Assembly (NCBI GenBank): GCA_046330225.1
Contig: JAXLTD010000002.1
Span: forward strand, 566,320 to 630,319
Source: CANJIV01 sp046330225
Lineage (GTDB): Bacteria > Actinomycetota > Thermoleophilia > Solirubrobacterales > Solirubrobacteraceae
Length of the DNA: 64,000 nucleotides
Direction: 5' to 3'
Shown here: in pieces, positions 32,304 through 41,229 of the stretch
Layout: each line of letters starts with the position of its first letter
Position numbering within the stretch: the stretch's first letter is position 1
The notes under the pieces: generated by a model
Databases searched by the model: none
What the model saw: the letters and a program-made list of their open reading frames with translations, nothing else
What the model was told of the DNA's origin: nothing
Position numbers and translations under genes: made by a program

Positions 32304-32893
32304 CCGGCCTGCTCGTCCTCGACCACGGCTGGTGGCTGGCGAGCCGGGCTGCCGGGATCGTCGCGATCCTGCTGCTCAGCGCGTCCCTGCTGCTCGGGCT
32401 CCTGCTCGCGACGAAGATCGCGCCGGCCCGCTGGCGCGCGCGCCTCGGCACGGCGCACGAGCGCCTGTCGCTCGTGGCCCTGGCCGCGCTGGCGGCGCAC
32501 GGCGCCTTCCTCCTCGGTGACGCCTGGCTGCATCCCGGGCTCGCCGGGGTCACGGTCCCGTTTGCGATGGACTACCGCCCCCTGTTCACCGGGCTCGGCG
32601 TGGTCGCGGGATATCTCGCGCTCGCGCTCAGCCTGAGCTACTACGCCCGCCGGCACGTCGGCGCGCGCCGCTGGCGCTCGGCCCACCGGTTCATTCCCGT
32701 CGCGTGGGGGCTGGCGGCGATCCACGTGCTCGGGGCGGGCAGCGATGCTGGCAGCGCGTGGCTGCAGGCGCCGATCGTGCTCACGTTCGTCCTCGGCGGC
32801 GGATTGCTCGGCGTCCGCATCGCCCGGACCCGCAGCCGGGCGGGGGCGCGTCCCGCGGCGGCACCCGAGGGCGCCGTCCGCGTCCCGGCGTAG
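32300..32893 (+). CDS. ferric reductase-like transmembrane domain protein
   Basis: 197 aa with about six membrane helices. The pattern LGTAHERLSLVALAALAAHGAFLL, then RRWRSAHRFIPVAWGLAAIHVLGAGSD gives paired histidines in two helices, as in the haem-binding FRD/MsrQ-type domain. There is no FAD/NAD domain, so it would be a membrane haem electron relay needing a partner. It is translationally coupled to the preceding small membrane protein. Confidence 0.75.
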   Translation: MTGLLVLDHGWWLASRAAGIVAILLLSASLLLGLLLATKIAPARWRARLGTAHERLSLVALAALAAHGAFLLGDAWLHPGLAGVTVPFAMDYRPLFTGLGVVAGYLALALSLSYYARRHVGARRWRSAHRFIPVAWGLAAIHVLGAGSDAGSAWLQAPIVLTFVLGGGLLGVRIARTRSRAGARPAAAPEGAVRVPA

Positions 32894-33004
32894 CTGACGA
32901 GCAACCTCCGCCGGGAGCCGGTGTTGACTACCCTCGAACCCCGCGCGCCGGGCGGCCTGCGCCGTCCCGCCCGCCGACTCCCGGCGGCCGTGCGGGACTG
33001 ATCC

Positions 33005-34177
33005 ATGCGCACTCCGAGCTCGACCCAGCCTCGCAACTCCGGCCTGGACGGCATCCGCGCGATCGCCGCGGGATCGGTGTTCGTCTTCCACGCCTGGCTC
33101 TACACCCGCACGCCGGGCACCAAGCCGCACTGGTGGGACTACACGGCGATCCAGTTCCGCACCGGGCTCATCTGCTTCTTCGTGCTCTCCGGCTACCTGC
33201 TGTACCGCTCGTTCGCCCGGGCCGCGCGGGCTCAGGCGGGGCCGGTGTCGGTCGGCAGCTACAGCGCCCGGCGCGTCGTGCGCATCATCCCCGCCTACTA
33301 CGTGGCGATGCTCGGCGCCCTGCTGCTGCTCGGAGGCGCCGGCGACACGCCAGGGGTGCGGCTGCCGCCGGCGGAGCAATGGTGGCTCTTCCCGCTGTTC
33401 GGCCAGAACTTCCGCGGCGACACGATCATGAAGCTCAATCCGGTCACCTGGACCCTGTGCCTCGAGGCGATGTTCTACGTGCTGCTCCCGTTCCTGGGGA
33501 TCTTCGCCTACCGGATCGCGAAGGGGCGCTGGCAGCCCCAGGTGGCCCTCATGGCCGGGTTCGTGGCGCTCGGGGCCATCTGGAACGCCCTGGTCTTCGA
33601 CCACGGCTGGGGGCAGGTGGCCAGCAAGAGCCTGATGGCCTACATGCCGTACTTCGCGGTCGGGATGCTCGTCGCGATTTGGCTCGTCGAGCGCGAGGCG
33701 CGAGGCCGCACCGGCCCGCTCAGCCCCCGCACGACGCTGTGGCTCGCCCTCGCCGGTGCGGCGCTCGTCGTGGCGAGCGGCTACTGGCACGCGACGTCCG
33801 GCGGCCCGTCGATCGACAAGACGATCGCGATGGTCAACGACCTGCCGGCCGCGACCGGCTTCGCGCTGCTCGTCGCCGGTGCGGCGGCCGGGAGCGGGCG
33901 ATCGCTGTCGTGGCTGTCCTGGAAGCCATTGGACATGTTCGGAGTCGCGTCGTATGGCTTCTACCTCTGGCACGTGCCGATCCTCCTGTTCCTGAAGTCC
34001 CAGGACGTCCTGGGCGACAGCTTCCTCGTCGCCTTCGCCATCGGCTTCCCGCTGGCGACGCTGGCGGGATTCCTCAGCTGGAACCTCATCGAGCGCCCGC
34101 TGCTGGACGGCACGAATCGCCGCATCAAGGCGCGGCGGGCCGCGCGGGCCGCCCGCGGCGCGCAGGTGCCGGTGTGA
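33005..34177 (+). CDS. acyltransferase 3 family membrane protein (OafA/YrhL type)
   Basis: 390 aa with ten or so membrane helices. The family marks are N-terminal LDGIRAIAAGSVFVFHAW with the catalytic His, FFVLSGYLLYRSF, YSARRVVRIIPAYYVAM and a C-terminal SYGFYLWHVPILLF. Such enzymes O-acetylate cell-surface glycans. The lipoprotein gene starts in its stop (GTGA), suggesting joint action at the cell surface. Confidence 0.92.
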   Translation: MRTPSSTQPRNSGLDGIRAIAAGSVFVFHAWLYTRTPGTKPHWWDYTAIQFRTGLICFFVLSGYLLYRSFARAARAQAGPVSVGSYSARRVVRIIPAYYVAMLGALLLLGGAGDTPGVRLPPAEQWWLFPLFGQNFRGDTIMKLNPVTWTLCLEAMFYVLLPFLGIFAYRIAKGRWQPQVALMAGFVALGAIWNALVFDHGWGQVASKSLMAYMPYFAVGMLVAIWLVEREARGRTGPLSPRTTLWLALAGAALVVASGYWHATSGGPSIDKTIAMVNDLPAATGFALLVAGAAAGSGRSLSWLSWKPLDMFGVASYGFYLWHVPILLFLKSQDVLGDSFLVAFAIGFPLATLAGFLSWNLIERPLLDGTNRRIKARRAARAARGAQVPV

Positions 34178-35019
34178 GCGCGTGGCGCCGCACGGCCCGG
34201 CTGGCCGGGACGGGGCTGCTCGCGTCCGCGGCGCTCGTGCTGATCGGCTGCGCAAGCGACTCCTCCGCTTCGCGCACGATTCCGGCCGACCAGGCGCCGC
34301 GCTCGCTGCGCGACGCCATCCGCAAGGACCCCGGCCGGTACCAGGCCGCGGTGAACTCGGGCGCGCGCTTCGTCCTGTCGTCCAACGGCAAGGGCTACTC
34401 GATCCAGTGGGCGCCGCCGGGGAAGATCCGCGGGACGCTCGTGACCCTGCACGGGGACAAGAGCACTGCGGTCGACCAGTTCATCCTGTGGAAGCCGCTG
34501 GCCGCGCGCAACCACCTGCGCATCGTCAGCGTCCAGTGGACCTACGGGATCGGCCAGGGCGTCGGGCGCTACCAGCCCGGCGAGCTGTACGCCGAGATCT
34601 CGCGCATCCTGGGAGGCCTGAAGGTCAAGCCTGGCACCGCGATCCTGCACGGCTTCAGCACCGCCGCCCTGCGCACGTACGCGCTCGCCGCCGCCGACCG
34701 GCGCGGCCACCGCTGGTTCGGCCTCGACATCGCCAACTCGGGGAGCGCATTCCCGAGCTTCCCGCCCAACGCCGCGCTGCGCGCCGGGAAGTTCGGACGC
34801 ACGCCCCTGCGCGGCTCGCGCTGGGTGCTCTTCTGCGGCGGCCACGACCCGAACCCCCAGTACACCGGCTGCCCGTCGATGCGCCGCAGCGCCACGTTCA
34901 TCCGGTCGCTCGGGGGGACGGTCGCGGCGTTCATCGCCGACCCGCGCGCAGGGCACGCCGGGTTCCTGGGTGTGCCGGCCAACGCGCAGCGCGGGCTCGA
35001 CGCCTTCCGCCCCGCCTGA
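34174..35019 (+). CDS. lipoprotein with alpha/beta-hydrolase-like fold
   Basis: 281 aa. The signal peptide ends in a lipobox, ALVLIGC-A, with Cys about residue 26, so it is membrane-anchored outside the cell. The mature domain has GTLVTLHGDKS, then ILHGFSTAALRTYALA (a G-x-S-x-A nucleophile elbow) and AGHAGFLG with a plausible catalytic His. It is coupled by GTGA to the acyltransferase 3 gene; deacylation or transfer on the same surface polymer is a possible link. The substrate is unknown. Confidence 0.7.
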   Translation: MSAWRRTARLAGTGLLASAALVLIGCASDSSASRTIPADQAPRSLRDAIRKDPGRYQAAVNSGARFVLSSNGKGYSIQWAPPGKIRGTLVTLHGDKSTAVDQFILWKPLAARNHLRIVSVQWTYGIGQGVGRYQPGELYAEISRILGGLKVKPGTAILHGFSTAALRTYALAAADRRGHRWFGLDIANSGSAFPSFPPNAALRAGKFGRTPLRGSRWVLFCGGHDPNPQYTGCPSMRRSATFIRSLGGTVAAFIADPRAGHAGFLGVPANAQRGLDAFRPA

Positions 35020-35049
35020 GCACTGCGCCGCGCCGCAGACGCGACCATC

Positions 35050-35055
35050 TAGGCT
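35050..35055 (+). promoter_or_regulatory. candidate -10 (TAGGCT) of the PLC-like fusion gene
   Basis: TAGGCT ends 6 nt before ATG 35062, with no ribosome binding site. Confidence 0.4.
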
Positions 35056-35061
35056 CCCGCC

Positions 35062-37212
35062 ATGGCTGAGGCCTCCGGCTTTGACCGCGTGCGCGGGCCG
35101 CTGAGTGCCGGGCTCGCCGTGCTGGCCGTGGTGGCCGCCCTGGCCGGCGGGGTGGCCCTCTACGTCCAAGAGGAGGTCGTGAGCTCCGACGCGTTTGCCG
35201 ACCGGGCCGTCGCCGCCCTCGAGAACCCCGACGTGCGGCGCGTCGTGTCACGCGAGATCGTCGTGGGACTCATCGACCGCGGGTCGACGGACCTGATCTC
35301 GGCGCGACCGGTCGTGGAGTCCGTCGTCCAGTTCGTCGTCGCCTCCGAGCCCTTCCGCCGGGTGTTCCGGCTGGCGGCCCTCAATGGGCACAAGCTGCTC
35401 TTCGTGCGCGACGCCCGCAACGTCGCGTTCGATATCGCCGACGCGGGGACGGTCGTCGTGTCGGCGCTGCGGAGCGTCGCGCCCGACATCGCGCGCCAGA
35501 TCCCGAAGGACGCGGACGCGACCCTCCTGAAGGTGCGGCAGCGCAGCTTCGCCCGCGACACGCTGGCCGTGGCCGACCACGTGCGCACGCTTGGGTCGGT
35601 GCTGCCGATCGTCGCGCTGCTGCTGGCCGCCGGCGCCATCGCGGTCGCCCGCGACCGCCGCCGGGTGATCACGCGCTTGGGCGTCGGGGCCGGCATCGCC
35701 GGCGGCGCGCTGTTCGTCGCCGTCGTCGTGTTCCGGGTGATCCTCCTGAACAACGTCTACGGCGAGGACGAGGTCACGAACGCCGACGTCCGCGCCGCGA
35801 TCGGCGGCATCTACGACGCCTTCCTCGGCGATCTCGGCGTGTGGGGGCTGGCCGTCGGCGCGTTCGGGCTGCTCGTCGCCGCGGCCTCGGCGTCGCTGCT
35901 GCGCCCGTTCGCGGCAGGAGCGGGCCTCGCCAAGGTTCGGGGCGCGCTGGCCCCGCCGCCCGTCGGGTGGCGCCGCGCACTGCACGGCGCCGCGTTCCTC
36001 CTGGCCGGCGTGTTCGTCGTGCTCGAGCCGTCGACCGCGCTGGAGATCGTCGCGGTCGTCGGCGGCGGCCTGCTCGTGTACTACGGGACCGGCGAGCTCC
36101 TGTCGAACATCCACTCCCCCGAAGCCGTCGCGACCCGGCGGGCCGGACGCCCGCGCCGCCGGCGGCTCATCGCTGCGGGCGCCGGCGCCGTGGTGCTCGC
36201 GGGCGGCGTCGCGATCGCGCTCTTCGCCGCCGGGCACACGGCCGAGCGGGCGGCGGCCTCGGTGGACACGTGCAACGGTTACAAGGCCCTCTGTGGCCGG
36301 CGCCTGGACGAGGTCACGTTCCCCGGCACGCACAACTCGATGTCGGCCGCCGATTCCCCGGGGTGGCTGCTGGCGAACCAGACCCGGCGCGTCCGCCGCC
36401 AGCTTCGCGACGGCATCCGCCTCTTCCTCATCGATCCGCACTACGGGGTCAAGGACGCCCGGGGGAAGGTCCGCACCGACCTCGAGTCCGAAGGGCGGGA
36501 CCTCAACCGCTTGGCCAAGCAGCTCTCGCCCGAGGCGATCCGGGCCCTCGGCCGCTTCGGCGGCCGCATCGGCTTCGGGAACCTGGAGGGCAAGCGCGAG
36601 GTCTGGCTGTGCCACACGGTTTGCGAGCTCGGGGCGACCCGCATGGTCGACGTCCTGAAGACCTTCCGCACGTTCCTGGCGCGCAATCCCGGGGAGGTCC
36701 TCGTCGTGTTCGACGAGGACTACGTCAAAGAGGCCGACCTCGCGAAGGCCTACGCCGACGCCGGGCTGACGAAGTACCTCGCGGTCTTCTCCCGGCTCAA
36801 GCCGCTGCCAACCCTGGGCCAGCTCATCAAGGCCAACCGCCGGCTGATCGTGTTCACCGAGCGGCGCCCCGGCGGGGAGTACCCGTGGAACCTCGAAGGC
36901 TTCTCGTGGGTGCAGGACACCCCGCTGAAGGCCACGAAGGGCTCCCAGTTCACCTGCGCCGAGAACCGCGGCTTCCTCGACAGCCCGCTGCTCATGGTCA
37001 ACCACTGGATCGACAAGTTCCCGCCGCCGCTGCAGGCGAACAAGAAGATCCTCACGGAGGACTTCATCCTCCAGCGGCTGCGCCGCTGCGAGCGCGAACG
37101 CGGGATGAAGGTCAACCTGATCGCGTCGGACTTCTACGACCAAGGCGGGCTGGTCAAGGCGGTGGCGACCTACAACGGCGTCGGCAGCGTGCCGCCGGCC
37201 CGGACGCGCTGA
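35062..37212 (+). CDS. membrane protein fused to a PI-PLC-like phosphodiesterase domain
   Basis: 716 aa. The N-terminal ~390 residues have about eight membrane helices, with a periplasmic-type domain between the first two (VVSSDAFADRAVAALENPDV). From about residue 400 the extracellular domain reads TFPGTHNSMSAADSPGWLLA (first catalytic His), RDGIRLFLIDPHYGV, REVWLCHTVCELG (second His) and EVLVVFDEDY, the core of PLC-X/PI-PLC-like enzymes. A Cys pair (CNGYKALCG) opens the domain. It probably cleaves a phosphodiester in surface lipid or glycan. The fusion of a long membrane module to this domain is uncommon. Confidence 0.8.
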   Translation: MAEASGFDRVRGPLSAGLAVLAVVAALAGGVALYVQEEVVSSDAFADRAVAALENPDVRRVVSREIVVGLIDRGSTDLISARPVVESVVQFVVASEPFRRVFRLAALNGHKLLFVRDARNVAFDIADAGTVVVSALRSVAPDIARQIPKDADATLLKVRQRSFARDTLAVADHVRTLGSVLPIVALLLAAGAIAVARDRRRVITRLGVGAGIAGGALFVAVVVFRVILLNNVYGEDEVTNADVRAAIGGIYDAFLGDLGVWGLAVGAFGLLVAAASASLLRPFAAGAGLAKVRGALAPPPVGWRRALHGAAFLLAGVFVVLEPSTALEIVAVVGGGLLVYYGTGELLSNIHSPEAVATRRAGRPRRRRLIAAGAGAVVLAGGVAIALFAAGHTAERAAASVDTCNGYKALCGRRLDEVTFPGTHNSMSAADSPGWLLANQTRRVRRQLRDGIRLFLIDPHYGVKDARGKVRTDLESEGRDLNRLAKQLSPEAIRALGRFGGRIGFGNLEGKREVWLCHTVCELGATRMVDVLKTFRTFLARNPGEVLVVFDEDYVKEADLAKAYADAGLTKYLAVFSRLKPLPTLGQLIKANRRLIVFTERRPGGEYPWNLEGFSWVQDTPLKATKGSQFTCAENRGFLDSPLLMVNHWIDKFPPPLQANKKILTEDFILQRLRRCERERGMKVNLIASDFYDQGGLVKAVATYNGVGSVPPARTR

Positions 37213-37362
37213 GGCCTGCCGGCGAGCACGGCGGGAGCGCCGCGGGCGGCGACGCCCGGGCGTCACGGCGACGACTGCGATAGCGTCGGCGCAACGCTCG
37301 GGCCCGGACTTCGCTGGGCCAGAACCGCGACCCGGGCGCGGGTGTCCAGAGGAGGGGTGGCG

Positions 37363-39060
37363 ATGCGCCGGTTCGACAGCGACGACCGTTCGGCTCACCG
37401 CCGGCAGCCGGGCTGGCCGGCCCCGAACCGGCTCGTTGCGGCCCTGGCCGCAGCCGCGCTGGTCGCGGCACTGGCGTTCGCCGGCCAGGCCGAGGCCCGT
37501 GCCGCGCAGGCGGCAAAGCCGAACGTCGTCGTCGTGACGACGGACGACTGGACGCTGCGCATCGCGAGCCGGATGCCGAACTTCCGCCGGCTGGAGCGGC
37601 TGGGGACCACGTTCGCCAACGCCTTCGTGTCCTACGACCTCTGCTGCCCGGCGCGCACGACCTTCCTCACGGGCCAGTACGCCCACAACCACGGGGTGCG
37701 CAGCAACTTCTTCCTCAGCGGAGGCGGGTTCAAGTCATTCCGCGGCGCGCGCAACTCGCTGCCGGCGTGGCTCCAGCGGGCCGGCTATCGGACGGCGTTC
37801 GTGGGCAAGTACCTGAACGAGTACGGGTCGACCGCGCCGCGCGAGATCCCGCCTGGCTGGAACGACTGGCACGGCCTGATCGACTACTCGACCTACAACT
37901 ACTTCAACTGGGCCATCAACGAGAACGGCCGCGTGCACTACCACGGTGATCGCGCGTACGCCGACGCGCTCATCGCGTTTGCGCGCGCCGGCGTCGAGGG
38001 GCGCATCCGCAGCGTCGGCGACGCGCTCGCGGTCATGAAGGCGACGTTCAAGCCGGTCGACTACTACGGACTGGCCCGGGAGCGCGACTACCAGGTCGAC
38101 GTGGTCGGCCGCATCGCCGATCAGGCTCTCCGGCGCCTGATCGGGGCGGGCGCCGGGGGCGCGACCGGCGGCCCGGGGAAGCCGTTCTTCCTCTGGTACA
38201 CCCCCATCGCCGCTCACAAGGAGGGCGACTACGAGCGGGTTGCCGGCTTGCGGCCGGGGCCGCCGCAGTCCGTCGATCCGCGTCCGCCCGCGCGCTACGC
38301 CCACACCTACGACGCGGTCGGGCCGCCGAGCGACCCGTCCATCGACGAGGCCGACGTGTCCGACAAGCCGGCGAGCGTCAGCGGCCGGCCGCTGATGACT
38401 CCCGACGTCGTCGCCGGAATCCGGCGCAACGAGCGCGGCCGCCTGGGCGCCGCGCGCGCAGCCGACGACGCAGTCGGGCGGCTGCTCGACACCCTCCGGC
38501 GCGCGGGCCAGCTCGACCGCACGCTGTTCGTCTACACCACCGATCAGGGCTACCTGCAGGGCCAGCACCGGATTCCCGACAACAAGTACTTCGCCTACGA
38601 GCCCGGCATCCACATCCCCATGGTCATGGCCGGTCCCGGGGTGCCGCGCGGACGGACCGTGCGCGACATGGTCTTCAACCACGACCTCGCGCCGACGATC
38701 GTCGACGCGGCGCACGCCCGGGCTGGGCGCGTGATGGACGGCGTTTCGCTCCTCCCGCGCCTGCACGGCAGCCGGCTCGCGCCCCGCGACCTGGCGCTCG
38801 AGGCGCTCCAGCCGTCCCTCACGTTCAAGATCGGCGTCCCCGTGTTCGACCTCCAGGCCCCGTACTACGGAGTCCGCACCGACCGCTACAAGTACGTGAA
38901 GTGGAGCTTCGGCGACGAGGAGCTCTACGACCTTCGGCGGGATCCCTACGAACTCGAGAACCTCGCCGGGAATCCGGCAGACGGCGCGCTCAAGGCTCGC
39001 CTCGCGGCCGAGGCGCGGCGCCTGCGCGCTTGCCGCGGCCAGGCCTGCAGCCGCAGGTGA
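37363..39060 (+). CDS. secreted sulfatase
   Basis: 565 aa; ATG 37363 follows GAGGAGGGG. The signal region is residues ~24-55 (LVAALAAAALVAALAFAGQA). PNVVVVTTDDWTLR gives the metal-binding Asp pair; SYDLCCPARTTFLTGQYAHNHGV holds the C-x-P-x-R motif, whose Cys becomes formylglycine; VYTTDQGYLQGQH and YKYVKW follow in the C-terminal half. It hydrolyses sulfate esters outside the cytoplasm. The formylglycine-generating enzyme is not in this window. Confidence 0.92.
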   Translation: MRRFDSDDRSAHRRQPGWPAPNRLVAALAAAALVAALAFAGQAEARAAQAAKPNVVVVTTDDWTLRIASRMPNFRRLERLGTTFANAFVSYDLCCPARTTFLTGQYAHNHGVRSNFFLSGGGFKSFRGARNSLPAWLQRAGYRTAFVGKYLNEYGSTAPREIPPGWNDWHGLIDYSTYNYFNWAINENGRVHYHGDRAYADALIAFARAGVEGRIRSVGDALAVMKATFKPVDYYGLARERDYQVDVVGRIADQALRRLIGAGAGGATGGPGKPFFLWYTPIAAHKEGDYERVAGLRPGPPQSVDPRPPARYAHTYDAVGPPSDPSIDEADVSDKPASVSGRPLMTPDVVAGIRRNERGRLGAARAADDAVGRLLDTLRRAGQLDRTLFVYTTDQGYLQGQHRIPDNKYFAYEPGIHIPMVMAGPGVPRGRTVRDMVFNHDLAPTIVDAAHARAGRVMDGVSLLPRLHGSRLAPRDLALEALQPSLTFKIGVPVFDLQAPYYGVRTDRYKYVKWSFGDEELYDLRRDPYELENLAGNPADGALKARLAAEARRLRACRGQACSRR

Positions 39061-39096
39061 TCCCCGGAGGCCCGGCCGGCCGGCGGTACGAACGAG

Positions 39097-39170
39097 GGTG
39101 AGCGACGGGACTCGAACCCGCGACCGCCTGGACCACAACCAGGAGCTCTACCAGCTGAGCTACGCCCACC
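39097..39170 (-). tRNA. tRNA-His (anticodon GTG)
   Basis: Minus strand: acceptor GTGGGCG pairs with CGCTCAC, with an extra 5' G (39170) as needed for tRNA-His. The D arm is GCTC/GAGC, the anticodon stem CCTGG/CCAGG has loop TTGTGGT (GTG), and the T arm is GCGGG-TTCGAGT-CCCGT with one G-T pair. CCA is not encoded. Confidence 0.96.
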
Positions 39171-39282
39171 GCGACGTGTCCAATCTACCAACGGCCCGGA
39201 CGCGGGCGGCCGCCCCTCAAGCGCCGGGGGCCCCCGGCCGACACTCGGAGAGCCGGACGGAAACGAAAGGGGCGTGACGCGG

Positions 39283-40140
39283 ATGCAAGGCGGACGGATC
39301 AGCCGGGGATGGGCGCTGGCGAAGAAGAGCTGGGCGGTGCTGAAGGCCGATCGCTCGCTCCTGCTCTTCCCGATCGTCTCGGGCGCCTGCGCCCTCGTTG
39401 CGGGGGCGATCCTGTTCGCGCCCGGGGTGGCGCTGTACGCGCAGGACAGCCAGGAGGCCTGGCTCATCGGCTTTGGGATCGTCGCGGCCTACGCGCTTAC
39501 GTTCATCGGCATCTTCTTCGCGACCGCGCTGGCGGGCGCCGCGGTGAAATCGCTCCAGGGGCAGGACACCTCCCTGGGCGATGGCGTCGCCGTGGCCCGC
39601 AGCCGGATTGGGCAGATCGCGCTGTGGGCGCTCGTCCAGACCACGGTCGGGCTGATCCTCAACGCGATCCAGAGCGCGCTGCGCGAGAACCCGCTCGTCG
39701 GGGCGATCGTCAGCGGGCTGCTGAACTTCGCCTGGCAGGTCGTGACGTTCTTCGTCATCCCGATCATCGCGATCGAGGGCCTCGGGCCGGTCCAGGCCAT
39801 CAAGCACTCCGCCAAGGTGCTGCGCGAGCGCTGGGGCGAGGGACTCGTCGGGACCGTCTCGATCGGCGGGCTGATCGGCCTCGTGGCCATCCTGCCGGCG
39901 ATCCTGCTCGGCGTGGCGGGCGGCGTGCTCACCAAGACCGCGCTGCCGCTCGGCATCGCGATGATCGCCGTGGCGGTCGTCATCGTGCTCGTCGCGGGGC
40001 TCGTCGCGAGCACCCTGACCGCGATCTTCCGCGTCGCCCTCTACCTCTACGCCACCGAAGGCAAGACCGTCGGCGGGTTCGAGCCCGCCGAGCTCGACGG
40101 GGCATTCGCGCCGCGCAAGGCCCGCTTCGGACGGGCCTGA
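39283..40140 (+). CDS. DUF6159-like integral membrane protein
   Basis: 285 aa from ATG 39283, with AAAGGGG about 10 nt upstream (GTG 39274 is possible). About six membrane helices follow a cytoplasmic start (GRISRGWALAKKSWAVLKAD). A central amphipathic stretch (VQAIKHSAKVLRERWGEGLV) precedes a second hydrophobic half, and the end is a basic tail. The pattern matches the DUF6159 family of actinobacteria. Function is unknown. Confidence 0.75.
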   Translation: MQGGRISRGWALAKKSWAVLKADRSLLLFPIVSGACALVAGAILFAPGVALYAQDSQEAWLIGFGIVAAYALTFIGIFFATALAGAAVKSLQGQDTSLGDGVAVARSRIGQIALWALVQTTVGLILNAIQSALRENPLVGAIVSGLLNFAWQVVTFFVIPIIAIEGLGPVQAIKHSAKVLRERWGEGLVGTVSIGGLIGLVAILPAILLGVAGGVLTKTALPLGIAMIAVAVVIVLVAGLVASTLTAIFRVALYLYATEGKTVGGFEPAELDGAFAPRKARFGRA

Positions 40141-40214
40141 GCGCCGGCTGCCACGCTCGTTCGCGTGCGGCCGGCGGACGCCGTTCGCCTGCCCGCGGAC
40201 CGGAAGCGGTCATC

Positions 40215-40220
40215 TAGGCT
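40215..40220 (+). promoter_or_regulatory. candidate -10 (TAGGCT) of the GST gene
   Basis: TAGGCT ends 6 nt before ATG 40227, the same arrangement (ATCTAGGCT) as before the gene at 35062. Confidence 0.4.
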
Positions 40221-40226
40221 GCGGGA

Positions 40227-40829
40227 ATGCGGCTGCTCCACTACCCGTCGTCGGGAAACGGCTACAAGGTGCGCCTGGCGCTGACGCAGCTCGGCCTGGC
40301 CTGCGACGAGGAGCCCGTCGACATCCTGGCGGGCGAGAGCTCGACGCCCGAGTTCCTCGCGCTGAATCCGGATGGCCGCACGCCGGTGCTGGTGCTCGAC
40401 GACGGCACGGCGCTGGCCGAATCCGCGGCGATCCTGCTGCGGATCGCCGAGGGCACGCGGCTCCTGCCAGCGGGCCCCGAGGCCCGCGGGGAGGTGCTGC
40501 GGTGGCTCTTCTTCGAGCAGAACCGGATCGAGCCGGCGATCGGAACCGGGCGCTTCCGCGGCGCGATCGGCGGCGCCGATCCGGCGGTGCTCGCGTGGCT
40601 GGCCGGGCAGGCGCGGGGTGCGCTGGCCGTCCTTGATGCCCACTTCGCCGAGCACGAGTTCGCCGCAGCGAACCGGTACACCGTGGCGGACATCGCGCTC
40701 TACGCCTACGGCCACCTCGGCGACGAGGCGGGTGCGCCGCTGGCGGCGGTGCCGCGGGTGCAGGCGTGGTGCCGCCGGGTCGAGGCCCAGCCCGGCTGGT
40801 TCCCGGGCCCCGAGCCGGTGCCCCGATAG
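40227..40829 (+). CDS. glutathione S-transferase family protein
   Basis: 200 aa. The thioredoxin-like N-domain is LLHYPSSGNGYKVRLALTQL, with the NPDGRTPVLVLDDGTALAES glutathione/cis-Pro site. The helical C-domain contains RYTVADIALYAYGHL. Actinobacteria usually lack glutathione, so the thiol may differ. It is monocistronic; the 400-bp region after it carries the minisatellite. Confidence 0.88.
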   Translation: MRLLHYPSSGNGYKVRLALTQLGLACDEEPVDILAGESSTPEFLALNPDGRTPVLVLDDGTALAESAAILLRIAEGTRLLPAGPEARGEVLRWLFFEQNRIEPAIGTGRFRGAIGGADPAVLAWLAGQARGALAVLDAHFAEHEFAAANRYTVADIALYAYGHLGDEAGAPLAAVPRVQAWCRRVEAQPGWFPGPEPVPR

Positions 40830-40830
40830 G

Positions 40831-40930
40831 GGCCAGGCCCGGCCACTCCCGGCCACTCCCGGCCGTTCCCGGCCGTTCCCGGCCGTTCCCGGCCGTTCCC
40901 GGCCGTTCCCGGCCGTTCCCGGCCGTTCTG
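40831..40930 (+). repeat. 10-bp minisatellite (GGCCGTTCCC), about ten units
   Basis: Units in perfect 10-bp register: one GGCCAGGCCC, two GGCCACTCCC (40841-40860), six GGCCGTTCCC (40861-40920) and a last GGCCGTTCTG. It starts right after the GST stop. A ten-base period cannot keep one reading frame, so it is not coding. Copy number may vary by slippage. Confidence 0.9.
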
Positions 40931-41049
40931 GTGCGTCTGGGCCACCGATTCGGTGGCTGATGTGCGCAGGTTCGGGGGCGTGGGGGCCCCGGCGGCGTTC
41001 TGGTGCGTCTGGGCCACCGATTCGGTGGCTGATGTGCGCAGGTTCGGGG
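40925..41049 (+). repeat. two 53-bp direct repeats with a hairpin, period 72 bp
   Basis: 40925-40977 and 40997-41049 are identical. Each contains GCCACCGATTCGGTGGC, an 8-bp inverted repeat with almost no loop, between GGTGCGTCTGG and TGATGTGCGCAGG. The repeat follows the minisatellite directly. It could be tandem terminators, protein-binding palindromes or a recombination hotspot. Confidence 0.85.
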
Positions 41050-41057
41050 CGTCGGGC

Positions 41058-41204
41058 CTAGGACCAGGGCTCGCGTCCGGCGATCCGGGCGCGGCCCAGC
41101 CGGCCGAGCAGCACGGCCCAGTCGATCGCGCCGGCGGCGAGATGGCCGGCGGGCCCGGTGACGAGCCAGGCGGCCAGGCGGAGGGGGAGGGAGGGCCGGC
41201 CCAT
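41058..41204 (-). CDS. 48-aa hydrophobic small protein divergent from tig
   Basis: Reads MGRPSLPLRLAAWLVTGPAG, then HLAAGAIDWAVLLGRLGRAR and a short tail; one amphipathic/membrane helix with basic ends. TAGCGT lies 6 nt before its ATG, overlapping the -10-like TATCGT of the divergent tig gene, which supports expression. The name and role are unknown. Confidence 0.5.
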   Translation of the reverse strand: MGRPSLPLRLAAWLVTGPAGHLAAGAIDWAVLLGRLGRARIAGREPWS

Positions 41205-41210
41205 GCGCTG

Positions 41211-41220
41211 ACGCTATCGT
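41211..41220. promoter_or_regulatory. overlapping divergent -10 elements for tig and the 48-aa gene
   Basis: ACGCTATCGT contains TATCGT for tig (9 nt before its ATG) and, on the other strand, TAGCGT (6 nt before ATG 41204). Neither gene has a Shine-Dalgarno sequence. Confidence 0.4.
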
Positions 41221-41229
41221 TGCCCGCCC

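Noticed and set aside
40831..41049. CRISPR array
   Set aside because: Units are 10 bp without spacers, the 53-bp repeats occur only twice, and no cas genes are near.
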